This document shows positions 45,897 to 56,100 of a stretch of 64,000 nucleotides of DNA, one piece after another. The notes under the pieces are model-generated. The model searched no databases. It saw nothing but the letters and a program-made list of their open reading frames with translations, and had not been told where the DNA came from. The stretch lies in contig ML682028.1 in assembly GCA_007922195.1 (NCBI GenBank), positions 17,699,053 through 17,763,052 on the forward strand, written 5' to 3'. Numbering within the stretch: position 1 is the first letter of the stretch; each line of letters starts with the position of its first letter. This stretch comes from Podocnemis expansa. Its lineage: Eukaryota; Chordata; Testudines; Podocnemididae. A program made the translations under genes and the position numbers.

Positions 45897-46811
45897 GGCT
45901 ATGTCTACACGGCACTTTTATTTCGAAATAACACTCGTTATTTCGAAACAAAAAAAACCATGTTCACACGATGCACAGTTGTTTCAAAACAAGGGGAAGC
46001 CCTTGTTTCGAAACAACTGTGTTGTTTCAAAACAAGTTAAACCCCATTTGGGGACGAAACAAACTTGTTTTGAAACCCTTGTTTTGAAACAAGGCGTGTG
46101 AACATATTGTTTCGGAACAAAGTGTTCCGAAACAACAGTGGATCCTCAGCACCCTGGCCAGGGAACCCTCACGACCTTGGCCAGGGTGCTGAGGGCTGTC
46201 CCTCAGCCCCAGAAAGGGGGCTGCAGCCCCCAGCGGGGGGGGGGGTGAGCTGCTGCAGGGNNNNNNNNNNNNNNNNNNNNNNNNNNNNNNNNNNNNNNNN
46301 NNNNNNNNNNNNNNNNNNNNNNNNNNNNNNNNNNNNNNNNNNNNNNNNNNNNNNNNNNNNNNNNNNNNNNNNNNNNNNNNNNNNNNNNNNNNNNNNNNNN
46401 NNNNNNNNNNNNNNNNNNNNNNNNNNNNNNNNNNNNNNNNNNNNNNNNNNNNNNNNNNNNNNNNNNNNNNNNNNNNNNNNNNNNNNNNNNNNNNNNNNNN
46501 NNNNNNNNNNNNNNNNNNNNNNNNNNNNNNNNNNNNNNNNNNNNNNNNNNNNNNNNNNNNNNNNNNNNNNNNNNNNNNNNNNNNNNNNNNNNNNNNNNNN
46601 NNNNNNNNNNNNNNNNNNNNNNNNNNNNNNNNNNNNNNNNNNNNNNNNNNNNNNNNNNNNAAACAAGTTTGTTTCGTCCCCAAATGGGCTTCCCCTTGTT
46701 TCGAAACAACTGTGCGTCGTGTGAACATGGTTTTTTGTTTCGAAACAACGAGTTTGTTTCGAAACAAAAGTGCCGTGTGAACACAGCCAAAAGTGCTGTG
46801 TGAACACAGCC
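45897..46811. mobile_element. Foldback DNA element A: long inverted repeats of TTCGAA-rich sequence, GC-rich core, assembly gap inside
   Basis: The left end GGCTATGTCTACACGGCAC and the right end read in reverse GGCTGTGTTCACACGGCAC continue as inverted arms of about 150 bases. The arms match through the 'tttcgaaac' blocks, 'ccatgttcacacga' and 'gcacagttgtttc', up to 'atttggggacgaaac'. The arms carry repeated TTCGAA palindromes; the core near the gap is GC-rich (ccctggccagg, cccagcgggg). 400 N fill the centre. The last 23 bases are duplicated in tandem (46766-46788 and 46789-46811). No transposase is visible; family unknown, no clear target duplication. Confidence 0.7.
46261..46660. other. Assembly gap (400 N)
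   Basis: Exactly 400 N inside foldback element A, right after an 11-G run and GC-rich sequence. Open frames crossing it are meaningless. The true length is unknown; a round number suggests an estimated or nominal size. Confidence 0.99.
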
Positions 46812-46927
46812 TCAGTGTTGGTTTATAGCTGCTTTTTAATAAACACCTGATTTTTTTTTTTTACAGTGGGGACTCTTTGGAGCAGGGCTTCCCCTTGTGT
46901 GGGGTCCCTACAGAGCCAGCACTGTAT

Positions 46928-47346
46928 GGCTATGTCTACACACAAGGCTTTATTTCGAAATAAGTCATTTCGAAATGACTTATTTCGAAATAAAGCCTTT
47001 ATTCCACAACAACATGGTTTGAAGTTCCCCCCAGAATGCAAAGCACCCTGGCCAGGGTGCTGAGGGGGGACAAGAAGCAGGGCATGGGGCGCTGCCCCAA
47101 GACCGGCGGGGAGCCCTGCAGGGGGGGTGCCGATGCCCCGCTCTCCCCGCCCTGGGGCTGCTCCCAAACCCCAAAGTGGGGTCCGGGGGCGCACGGCTCT
47201 CCCTGCCGCCAGGGCAGGCGGCAAACCCCGCGACAGGGTGCCGGGCCAGGCTTTGCCCCTCCGCGGGGGCTGCAGCCATGTGTAGACTAAATTTCTTTTA
47301 TTTCGAGATAACGCGTGTTATTTCGAAATAAAAGTGTGGTGTGTGC
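46928..47346. mobile_element. Foldback DNA element B, related to element A
   Basis: Begins GGCTATGTCTACACACAAGG and carries 'atttcgaaataagtcatttc' palindromic repeats. Its core contains the 20-base perfect palindrome AGCACCCTGGCCAGGGTGCT at 47042-47061, also present in split form in element A at 46148-46192, and continues as GC-rich sequence to 'gccatgtgtagac' at 47276-47288. The right end 'atttcgaaataaaagtgtgg' is eroded. Element A ends 117 bases to the left. There is no coding capacity; the open frames seen here come from GC-rich core sequence. Confidence 0.6.
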
Positions 47347-47349
47347 TGG

Positions 47350-50300
47350 ACCCGGATTGCGGCAGGTTGGTGCCATGATCAGACCAGGAAGCATGTGGGC
47401 TGGGAGATTGGGGGGGGGGCGGCAATTCCCTGCTCAGTTACAGACCATCACGGCGCCCTATGCTCCGTGAGCCTCAGGCATGCCCAGCCTCACGGGGGGG
47501 GGGGTGTTGTAAGAATAAATCCTTTATAGCCTGAAGTGCCCAGTCTGGCTGGAGTGACATGTATAGGTGAACGGGTTTTGTTGTAAAGGGGCAGCTGTAG
47601 TTAAAGAACAGGTGCCTGCTGTGTTCGTAATCCCTAGAGCGTAATAGCCTTTGATGCACCCTTCCAAAGATGCTATATAGCCATCCACTCTCCTTCTCTC
47701 TTATGGCCATGCCTAGCAGCCTGGGCCTCCAGTGCTTGGTAGCATACACATGTATAACTAAAAGATGGTCCCTGACCAGGCTACTTTACAATCAGATGAA
47801 ATACGTGGATTGACGGGGGGGGGGGTCACCAAATAACACTACAGGCTAGTACATAGCGAACTCAGAACAAGACAACTGTAGGTGTAAAATGTACTTGCAG
47901 GAATTAGCCACGTAAAAGTGTTCAACTAGCTGAGTTAAACCTCATCTGGACTTTCGTATCTTTGCCTCAGAAACCTGACAGACGTTTTTAAAAGCTAGGA
48001 ATTTTAAACAGTGTTACTCAAACTCTTGCTTCGACTGCACTCCGTTGTAAAGCTCCAGGTCCCGCAGAGCTAGGCCACTGCTGTACGGTTCTGCCCCATT
48101 TCCATTACCATTTCTTTAGAAAACGTTAGTCATCCAACACAGAAGATAGCACTCTTCCCCAGCAAAAACAAATTCTTCCTGTGACCGCTCAGCTCTGCAC
48201 CCACGCTACTCCCCCATCAGTCATCTCACCCTTCATCAAAGCCCTGCAAAAAGAAAAGCGTCTTTTGCCCTGCATTAATGCCGTATTTGACCAGCCAAGA
48301 GCTCAGATTCTAGCGCCGTGGCTTTGCTGTGGTGTCTGGTCACTTTTTATGCCTTTGTGTTCAATCTGAAAGAAGCTAAACTGCTCGGTGTCACGTTGTA
48401 ATCAGTTTCCTTTTCAGATGCTAGTTCTGTAGCAGAACGAGCAAATGAAAAGCAAAGCCTGCTTGCACCGATGCGAAAACAAAATATATTCACATGTGGG
48501 GGGGGGGTCAAAGCAGTTTGAGCATGCCCCACTAAAATGTGTTTTGGGGGAGATGTTGTTTGTTTTTAATCTAAAGAGCAAAATGAACGGATTCCAAATG
48601 GCACTAACAAGGAACCTAAATAACTGACAGGACAGCGCTCACCCTGTGAACGTTACCATCTTAGACATAATCACAGGCTGGGTGCCTCCACCTGACCCTA
48701 GCATTACACATAAGGATCATCCACGTCGCGTGGTAAGAGCTGGGGGCTTTGCTAGCAAGAAGCAGAATTAATCAGAAACCTACAGGAAAAGTGGGGGGAG
48801 AGTGTGAAAACAGATGGAAATTTAATTTTTTAATGACAGCAGCAGATGGCAAAAGACACAAAAGTGTATTCACACCATGTCAGAGCCATTTATAGACTGC
48901 CTGGCACTGCCGTAACGCATTCCAATAGGGTTTAGATTATTGCCCCCCTGAGACACTCAGGCAATTGGCTTTCGAGTGGAATTGTATTATTTTTCTTGCT
49001 GCAAAGTCTGAAAATAAAAGTTTCACTGCAGTTACCGAGGTGCCCTTCAATTCACTGATAGGTGGGTGGCAGAGTAAATATTCTGAATGAATTTTATTCC
49101 TCTCAGTGCCTAAAGAGACTATGCCGACCTTAGGTGTCGCTAGCTTCTCACAGCAGCAGAAGGCCATTGATTTTTGTGGTGTGAATCCTGATCTACAGCA
49201 GCCTGCCCGGAGACTCAAACCTGCCATGCTTTCAGGAAGCGAGCTAAAGGCACACTCTGGGCTTTTTGAGAGCCGACGTTTGAGCTGTGTTTGCACATTT
49301 CTCTGCTATTTAAAATAGGCTAAAGTAATCCAAAGCTAAATTAATTAGTCTGGATACCCCTGAATGCTGTTGGACGGTCAAAACTGGATTATGTCCAGCG
49401 CTTGCATTTCAAACCAAGAGAGAGATGAGTTACGGAGATGGGATCTGGCAATGCCCTGGAATCTGAACATCCCCAAAGTCTGACCATTTAAAATGTAAGG
49501 GTCGGCTGCTTGCCCTTTCACAGCCCATTTTTCAGCCTACTAGTGTGATCATCAGCATATGGATGCCTGTATGACTTTCCCATGGAAGGCACAGCAGAAG
49601 CAGTGGCCCTTCAGCACACAGCTCTCCACTAAGGGCTACTCTTTAATAAGGATTTTTGCCCTTCGCTACCACAATATAGTGCCACTGGTGCAGCCGCCCA
49701 GCATACGGGGCACTCATTTAAATCAGGGCATGCACGGGGGCAGCCTACCCCGATTAGAGACTGGGAGCACTTCAAGTCCCACATAAGCCCTACTTTGAGG
49801 GGTCTCTGCCTCAGAGTATAGTTAAAGCTAACAGAGCCCAGAGCAGCACTTTCCTAGATTTGTTTGTGAGTTAATCTTCTCACTGTTTCAGCTTTGCTCC
49901 AGTACCAGAATTGCTCTTTAAAGTTGTGAAGAGCAGAGATGTGCAAAAATCCGGTGATTGACATTGCTAAGGATTGCACAAATCCTCTGTAGTTTTGATT
50001 TCCGGAGGCTGGGGGTTTGCACCTAAGTTTTGTTTTGAATGTGGGAGGTTCAAACAGACTCAAAATGTCAAAAGCATAGGCAGCCAACATCCTGGAGTTT
50101 TGCCTGATTTGTGGCTGAAAGCATGACTGTTGCGCCAGAAATACATAGAGACAGCGAGAAGTCAAGCAACAACCATTTCTGAAAACAAACTTGCGGCTGG
50201 TTTTGGTGTTGCCACGCTATTTGGTGTTGTTCTTAAAAGGCTCAGCTTCTGGAGTCTGGGGATTACATGAGACTCTCTATGAGAGAACTCTTTAAAGCCA

Positions 50301-50375
50301 GCTATAATTGTTGTGGAGGAGACAAGAAAATGTGATGTAGAGAGGCTCAGAAACCAGGACACACAACACAAGTAG
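47350..50375. other. Intergenic unique sequence, possible regulatory DNA
   Basis: Apart from G runs (47410-47419, 47494-47504, 47815-47825, 48498-48507) this stretch lacks recognisable repeats, unusually so for this window. The segment 48800-49340 in particular looks like unique sequence. Conservation cannot be tested here. Confidence 0.3.
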
Positions 50376-50555
50376 CAGTTCCCAAGGAGTCGTTGTGTTT
50401 GTCTAGTTCAGAAAAACAAACAAGGCGTCCTATGGCACTTAAAGACTAATACCTTTCGTTATCAGTGAGCCTTCATGAGAGACAATCCCACATCGTCAGA
50501 TGCTTTGAAGATGAGGACCCTACAGAACAGGAGGAAAATAAATGCAAGGAAGTGT
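50376..50555 (-). mobile_element. Penelope-like tail, single-arm copy
   Basis: On the plus strand 'tagttcagaaaaacaaacaaggcgtcctatggcactt' style text (complement of the PLE 3' end) extends into 'cccacatcgtcagatgctttg' and 'gatgaggaccctacagaac'. The minus strand holds CTGACGA with a following 'tgtgggattgtctctcat' stem-like block, a hammerhead-type core in which the variable position is C. There is no inverted second arm. Confidence 0.65.
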
Positions 50556-50999
50556 AAGGCATGGGTGCAGGTCAGACTGTAACAGCAAATCAAAGTAGGC
50601 TGTCAAAGTTAACCATATCATGATTTTTAAACCAATCTTGTGTTTTGGGGCTTGACTCCTCAGTTTGTATTTTGAATGCTAGGGGTTGCCAGTGTTGCTG
50701 ACTCTAAGCGCAATCGCCACTAATCACCCCCCCCCCTTCTTGGCAGGCACAGCAAGCAAGCCAAGGCTTGATGAGTGATGGGAAGTAACCTGCTTTCACA
50801 CCCCAATAAACACTTCACCACAGACACTGCAAGCAGGGTCACTTGCCCTGCTGGAGCAAGTCCTGATGCGGTCCTTCTTGCACTGATAAGCAGAGGCCTC
50901 TGGAGCTGCCTATCTGTCACTTCTCATTCACTCGGAACTCACTTAATTAAAAAAAAAAAAAGCCCTCAGGGAGTCATAAAATATCAATCGATAAAAAGC

Positions 51000-52230
51000 G
51001 ATCGATAGGAACCATTGGCAGCTGCTGTGAGCACGATGGCGCTTCGATTTGGTTTTTATGGGAAGAGGGTGAAAGCAGAGCGAAGGGGACTCAGAGCTAG
51101 ACATAACAAGACCTTTGAGTGACAGCCGCAAAATGGGATTATTATCATCCTGCAGTTACAGTGCTCTCGTCTTTCATTTTTATTCATGCAATGTAGAGTG
51201 GCTTGGCTCGCAGCTCTACGCGTCCTGTTTCAGGGGAGGGAGAGATTAGCGGAGTGGCTGATGAGACGGAAAAGGGGCTCCCTGGGAAAGCCTTTTTGTG
51301 GAGAAACAGTTATGTCTGACATGGGGTCCTTTTTATTCATCCCACTGCATGAAGGTTGCTGCTGTCGCTGGGACATGCTTGAGGCAAGACAGAGACATAG
51401 GTGGTGTTTTGAACAGGATCGCAAGGCCACACCATTAAATAGACCTGTCACCGCTAATATTGTTTGAAGGCTTTCTGTTTCCATGACGACCTGACAACCT
51501 AACAGCCTGGCTGACAGTGCTCTAAATCACTCTGAGATAAAAGCTTTTTGGGTTTTTTTCTTTCCTTCCCCTGCATAACTTTGGATGTTAACGTCTTCAG
51601 TGTGTCTCTACGGTTTTATTTGTTTCTTTCCTCAAACACATCCTCAGCACTGAGCGTTTGGGGCCCGTTTTTCTTTTGAATTAACAAATAAAGGACAGAC
51701 AGATCAAGGCCAGAGGTGAGGAATAGTTGAAAAAGCCTTTCTCAAAACACTTGTCTGCCGTGATGCTCCTTCCATACCCGGCTATGGTTTGCCAGGACTT
51801 GTTTTTCACACAGTGTAATGCCACCTCTTTATTTCCTTGTGCGCTGGTCAGCTGGCTGGTGTATCCATCGGCTGGGTGTGATTTTCACGCCTCTGCCTGG
51901 CTGGCTCGCTCTCGTCCTGCATTTGTGCAGCCCCTGGCACAGCAGTACCTCGACCTGTAGGTGCCATCTTGATATTAACGCTTCACAGCCACGCCGCTGT
52001 CATTGGACGAAGAGGAAGTGGCAGCTCCGTGGGCTTGATGGGGGGACGGCGTCCAATGCCCCGGCCCGACTGGCAGCACCGATCATGAGATGCTCAGATA
52101 GGCCGGCAAGGCAGCCCTGGAAGACCCACAGATGGCTGCCAGGCAGCAGCTCCCCACACAATGCTTTGGGCAGCCCTAGGGAGCTAGCCACCTCCAGCAT
52201 GGCTGGGCTGCAGAGGTGCCAGCTGTGCCT
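51000..52230. other. Unique sequence upstream of GINS2, possible regulatory DNA
   Basis: No repeats recognised. It includes 'atcgataaaaagcgatcgat' near 50987 and an isolated inverted CCAAT at 52002-52006. Open frames up to 148 codons at the GC-rich right part are not supported as genes. Confidence 0.3.
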
Positions 52231-52399
52231 GCCAGCGTCCGACACGAGAGGCCAAGCGGGCTGAGACTGGCTCTGCCTCGGGTGACTTGCTCAGGCCAGG
52301 CGAGGCAAGGCGCTGGGCACCAGAGGCGCTGCTTATCGGGAGGACTCTCCCGCGGGACGGCGCCGTGCAGGGTCCATGACACACGCTGCAAAGCCCCAA

Positions 52400-53100
52400 G
52401 GCTCCCGCGCTCCCTCTCCCCCCGCCCCCACTGGCCGGCTGCTTCCCGCGCCTGGCGCTGATTGGCGGGAAACATCCTTCGCCAACCAGCGCGAGGGCCC
52501 GCCCAGCGGAGCGCTCTGATTGGCTTCACCAGCCTGCGCGCCGCTCAGCCAATCAAATCGCGCGGCGTACGCCGCCGGGCCAATCAGAGCCTCTTCTCCC
52601 AGAGCTCCGCCCCTAGCCTGCCACCGCCGAAGCGCCGCCGGGCTCCGCGCGCGCCTCGCGCTGCTAAGAGACGCGGCGGCGTCGCGCGCGCCGGGAGGGG
52701 GCGGGGCTTGTAGCCCTGCCCAGCCAATGGCAAAGCGGGCCGGCGCGCGCGGCGGCCGTTATTTCCGTTGGGCGGCGGCGGCGCGCGGCTCTCTCCTCAG
52801 GCCATGGATCCCGCCGAGGCTGAGTTCCTGGCCGAGAAGGAGCTGGTGACCGTCATCCCCAACTTCAGCCTGGACCGGATCTACCTCATCGGGGTGCGGG
52901 AGGCTGTGGGAGGCCCGAGGCGGCGGGCGGGGAAGGCGAGGGCTGAGGGAGGCGGGAGAGGCCCCGAGCGAGCGGGCCGCGGGCATGACGGGCGGGTTTA
53001 GCTGGGACCCCGGCTCTCGGCCTGTCGCCGGTCGCGACATGCTGGGCCGCGTATCGCCAAACCCAGCCGCTCCCCGCCGCGCAGGAGCCCTTTTGGGGGG
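52400..53100 (+). promoter_or_regulatory. GINS2: CpG island and GINS2 promoter with E2F site and five CCAAT boxes
   Basis: A dense CpG island spans the GINS2 start. CCAAT boxes are at 52461-52465 (inverted), 52519-52523 (inverted), 52549-52553, 52580-52584 and 52724-52728. The first overlaps TTGGCGGGAAA at 52462-52472, a strong E2F-type site. A GC box (GGGGCGGGGC) lies at 52697-52706. There is no TATA box. This architecture (NF-Y plus E2F) is typical of S-phase replication genes and fits the role of GINS2. Confidence 0.8.
52804..52893 (+). CDS. GINS2: GINS2 coding exon 1
   Basis: 30 codons from MDPAEAEFL to IYLIG; donor 'gtgcgg' at 52894, phase 0. It lies in the CpG island. Confidence 0.95.
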
Positions 53101-56100
53101 GAAAGTGGCGCTGAAAGGTCAGCAGCGGGGGTGGCCTCCAACCAGGGGTGTCAAGCATGGGGCCCTACAGCAGTTTCCTGCGGCCCGCAAGGACACGATC
53201 ATTACCGAGATCTGCAATATCATTGTATGGAAAGGTTTCAGGGGTGCGGCCCTTGAGTTTGAGACCCCTGCCTTAAGCTATCCGGGGCCCTAAGCAAAGC
53301 CCCATTGTGGGGCCCCTACAGGTCCCAGCTCCCCATGGCCACGGCCTGGCCTCTGCAACCCCAGCACCCTGCCTAGGGCCCGTCACACCCCACCCCCAGC
53401 CTCCTGCCACAGTCCCTGCAGGATGAGAGGCAGACATAGCTTTTGGCCCTAGGTGGGCACCTGCTTTGCCTATCCCAAAAGCCACCTCTGGTGAGCTGAT
53501 CCTGCTAAGGGAAGGGAGGGGAGCTGTGCTGGGATCCAGGACTTGAGATTAGTGGGATGTGGGGGGGTGTTGTGGTGCTCACTAAATTGGTATAACAGTC
53601 ACTAGCTGACAACGGGGGGGGGTGTGTGCATGCAGGTGGTTTTAGGGCAGGGATGTCCAACCTTTTTGGATGAGGGGCCACATGGCAATTCTCAGTTGCG
53701 GGGCTGGTGAGAAGATTTTTGATAGATAAGACATACCAATTGATCTTTATTAAGAAACTTTGGTAAAATAAGGATTAGTGTCATGCTGACATTGCTTTTG
53801 CTTGCATAAATTGTCAGTGTCTGCCCACACACTTGATGTAGCAATACGGGATATTCTGTAAGTTCACCCATCTTCGAGGCATCTGACAAAGTGGGATTTT
53901 TTCCCACAAAAGCTCATGTGAAAAATAAATCTGTTAGTCTTAAAGTGCCACACGACTCCTTGGGTTTTTTTTGTCAGATAGCCCCAGTCAGCCTCAGCTC
54001 CCAGGCTCTTGTGGCAGCACTCAGCAGGCCAGATAAAAGCCCTTGGTGGGGCGGATTCTGGCCCCCAGGCCGGATGTTGAACAAGCCTGTGTTAGGGAAA
54101 TCCTTGCTGGGATCTGGGACCAAGAGGAGGGGGTGACTTTAAGGTGGTTTGGGATGTGTTCTCTGAATTCGCTGTTGACTTTCAGGCATGTGCTGGGCTG
54201 ATGAAGGAAAATTAGATGTGCAGAAAGACAAATGTCTGGTAGCATTTTTGCTGAACTAGATTGATATGGCTATCCCTGTGCAATTTGCAGCCAGATGTGA
54301 TAATTTTCCATATGCTGTTCCTTGACTTATTTTTGTATTGAATTTCATTTTCCAGGGGGATTTGGGTCCCTTTAATCCTGGATTGCCAGTGGAAGTGCCT
54401 CTTTGGCTGGCTATTAACCTAAAACAGAGACAGAAGTGTCGGGTAATACCTCCTGAATGGATGGATCCTGGTAAGGAGAACAGTAGCCTGCACAAGTTAA
54501 GCATGGACTATATAGCCAGACTACAAGGCTAGTGGGGAATCCTGAAATACTGGAATTGGACTGTTGCACTTTTTCCCTTAAAAGGGAATGTTGTAGGAAC
54601 AAATGGAATGGTGGGAGGAATGGTTGCCTAATGCAGTACTGCTGAGCTTTTTAAGAACCTGCATGATCTGAGAGAGACAGGGTGGGTGAGGTAATATTGT
54701 TTGGACCGTACACAGAACTGTTCATCCAGTTTTTGTTTCTTTCACAAAATATTACCTCTGGCACCTTGTCTCTCTAATATTCTGGGACCAGCACAGCTAC
54801 AGCACTGCAAATTGGCATCATCTTGGCATATCATCATTGTAACTTCTAATCTGTATAGTAAAAACAGATTCTTACTCTAATACATAAATCGGTTTAAAAT
54901 ACTACCTCCCAGATCTGCCACTTGTTTTTGTCTGATCCTTCAGCTGGCCACTTCAATATCATTGGCCTTACTTGACCACCTATAAAATGAAAACCATACT
55001 TGTCTTTCTTCAGTGGTGAGATTTGTGTGGAAAGAGATTTGGCATTTTTGGATGAAGGATTCTATAAAATGCAAAATATTGTGATCTGCTTAAAAGCCCT
55101 TTAGCACCTCTTTTTGTAGCTTTTGTAGGGGAAAGAATGTCTTGGGAGAGGATACAGAAGTTCTAACCTGCTCCTTTTCCTTTTGTTCCATGATGTAGTA
55201 TACTTTGAGAGCGGTCAGGAAGAGAACAAGTGTTTACATTAGAAGTAAGAATCCTAGATCCCTCCTTTCTGACACCTGGAGGGCAATGTGCAATTAAGTA
55301 GGGTGAGAAGATTGTAATGATAGAATCTCAGGAAGAATAAAGAGATGTTTGTCTCTAAACATTCTCTCTCTTCTACATTTTCCTCATTCTAGAGGGTGCA
55401 AATCGGTGAGCCAAAACATTACTTGGTAGAAGGGTTCTTTTTTTGGAGGCAGTCTCTCCAGGCATGTGACTCCTCTCATGTCCCAAGAGATGGGTGGTGA
55501 TCCATTCTTCTAGCTACATATGATTGGGTGTTGCTCCTCAGCTTCTGTCATCACATTCCTGGGTTGTTGGGTGTCCCTTCCTTTCCTGTGTGTTGAGGTC
55601 CACTGTGCCAATGTTGCTTCTAGGCATGAAATCAGAACAACCTTTGGGCATTAGAATTGTTTCTACTGCAGCAGGAGCTGTCTCCACCTAAGTGCTCATT
55701 CTGTCTGATGTAAATACTGAGCGGTCAGTTCACCCTACTAGGTTGGTTGAGGAGTGCAGCTTCAGCTAGGAGGACCTGACTCCAGAGCACTGAAGCACCT
55801 GCAAAGTATGACTCTTCCAAATTGTGTTTCAGAAAAACTGGAAGAAATCCGGGACCAGGAACGCAAGGAGGACACTTTCACACCAATGCCCAGTCCCTAC
55901 TACATGGAACTAACCAAGCTACTATTAAACTAGTAAGTAGGTCTTCTATTGTAACAGTTGATAGCACTATCCTCCCTGCCCAATGGGGTTTGAATTGGTG
56001 AGTGATTAGAACCGCAAGATTGTGAGTCATGACTTAGGAAAGCTTTTAGGAATTTATTAGGTTTAGCTTTGGAGGCCTTGAAGAAATATTAGCAAAAGAG

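Noticed and set aside
46027..46807. Open frames of about 200-250 codons across the 400-N gap
   Set aside because: They are open only because N is translated as unknown residues.
47536..47556. Possible C16orf74 terminal exon reading V-W-L-E then stop after 'cccag'
   Set aside because: Only four residues agree with the expected phase and no acidic tail follows; a chance match.
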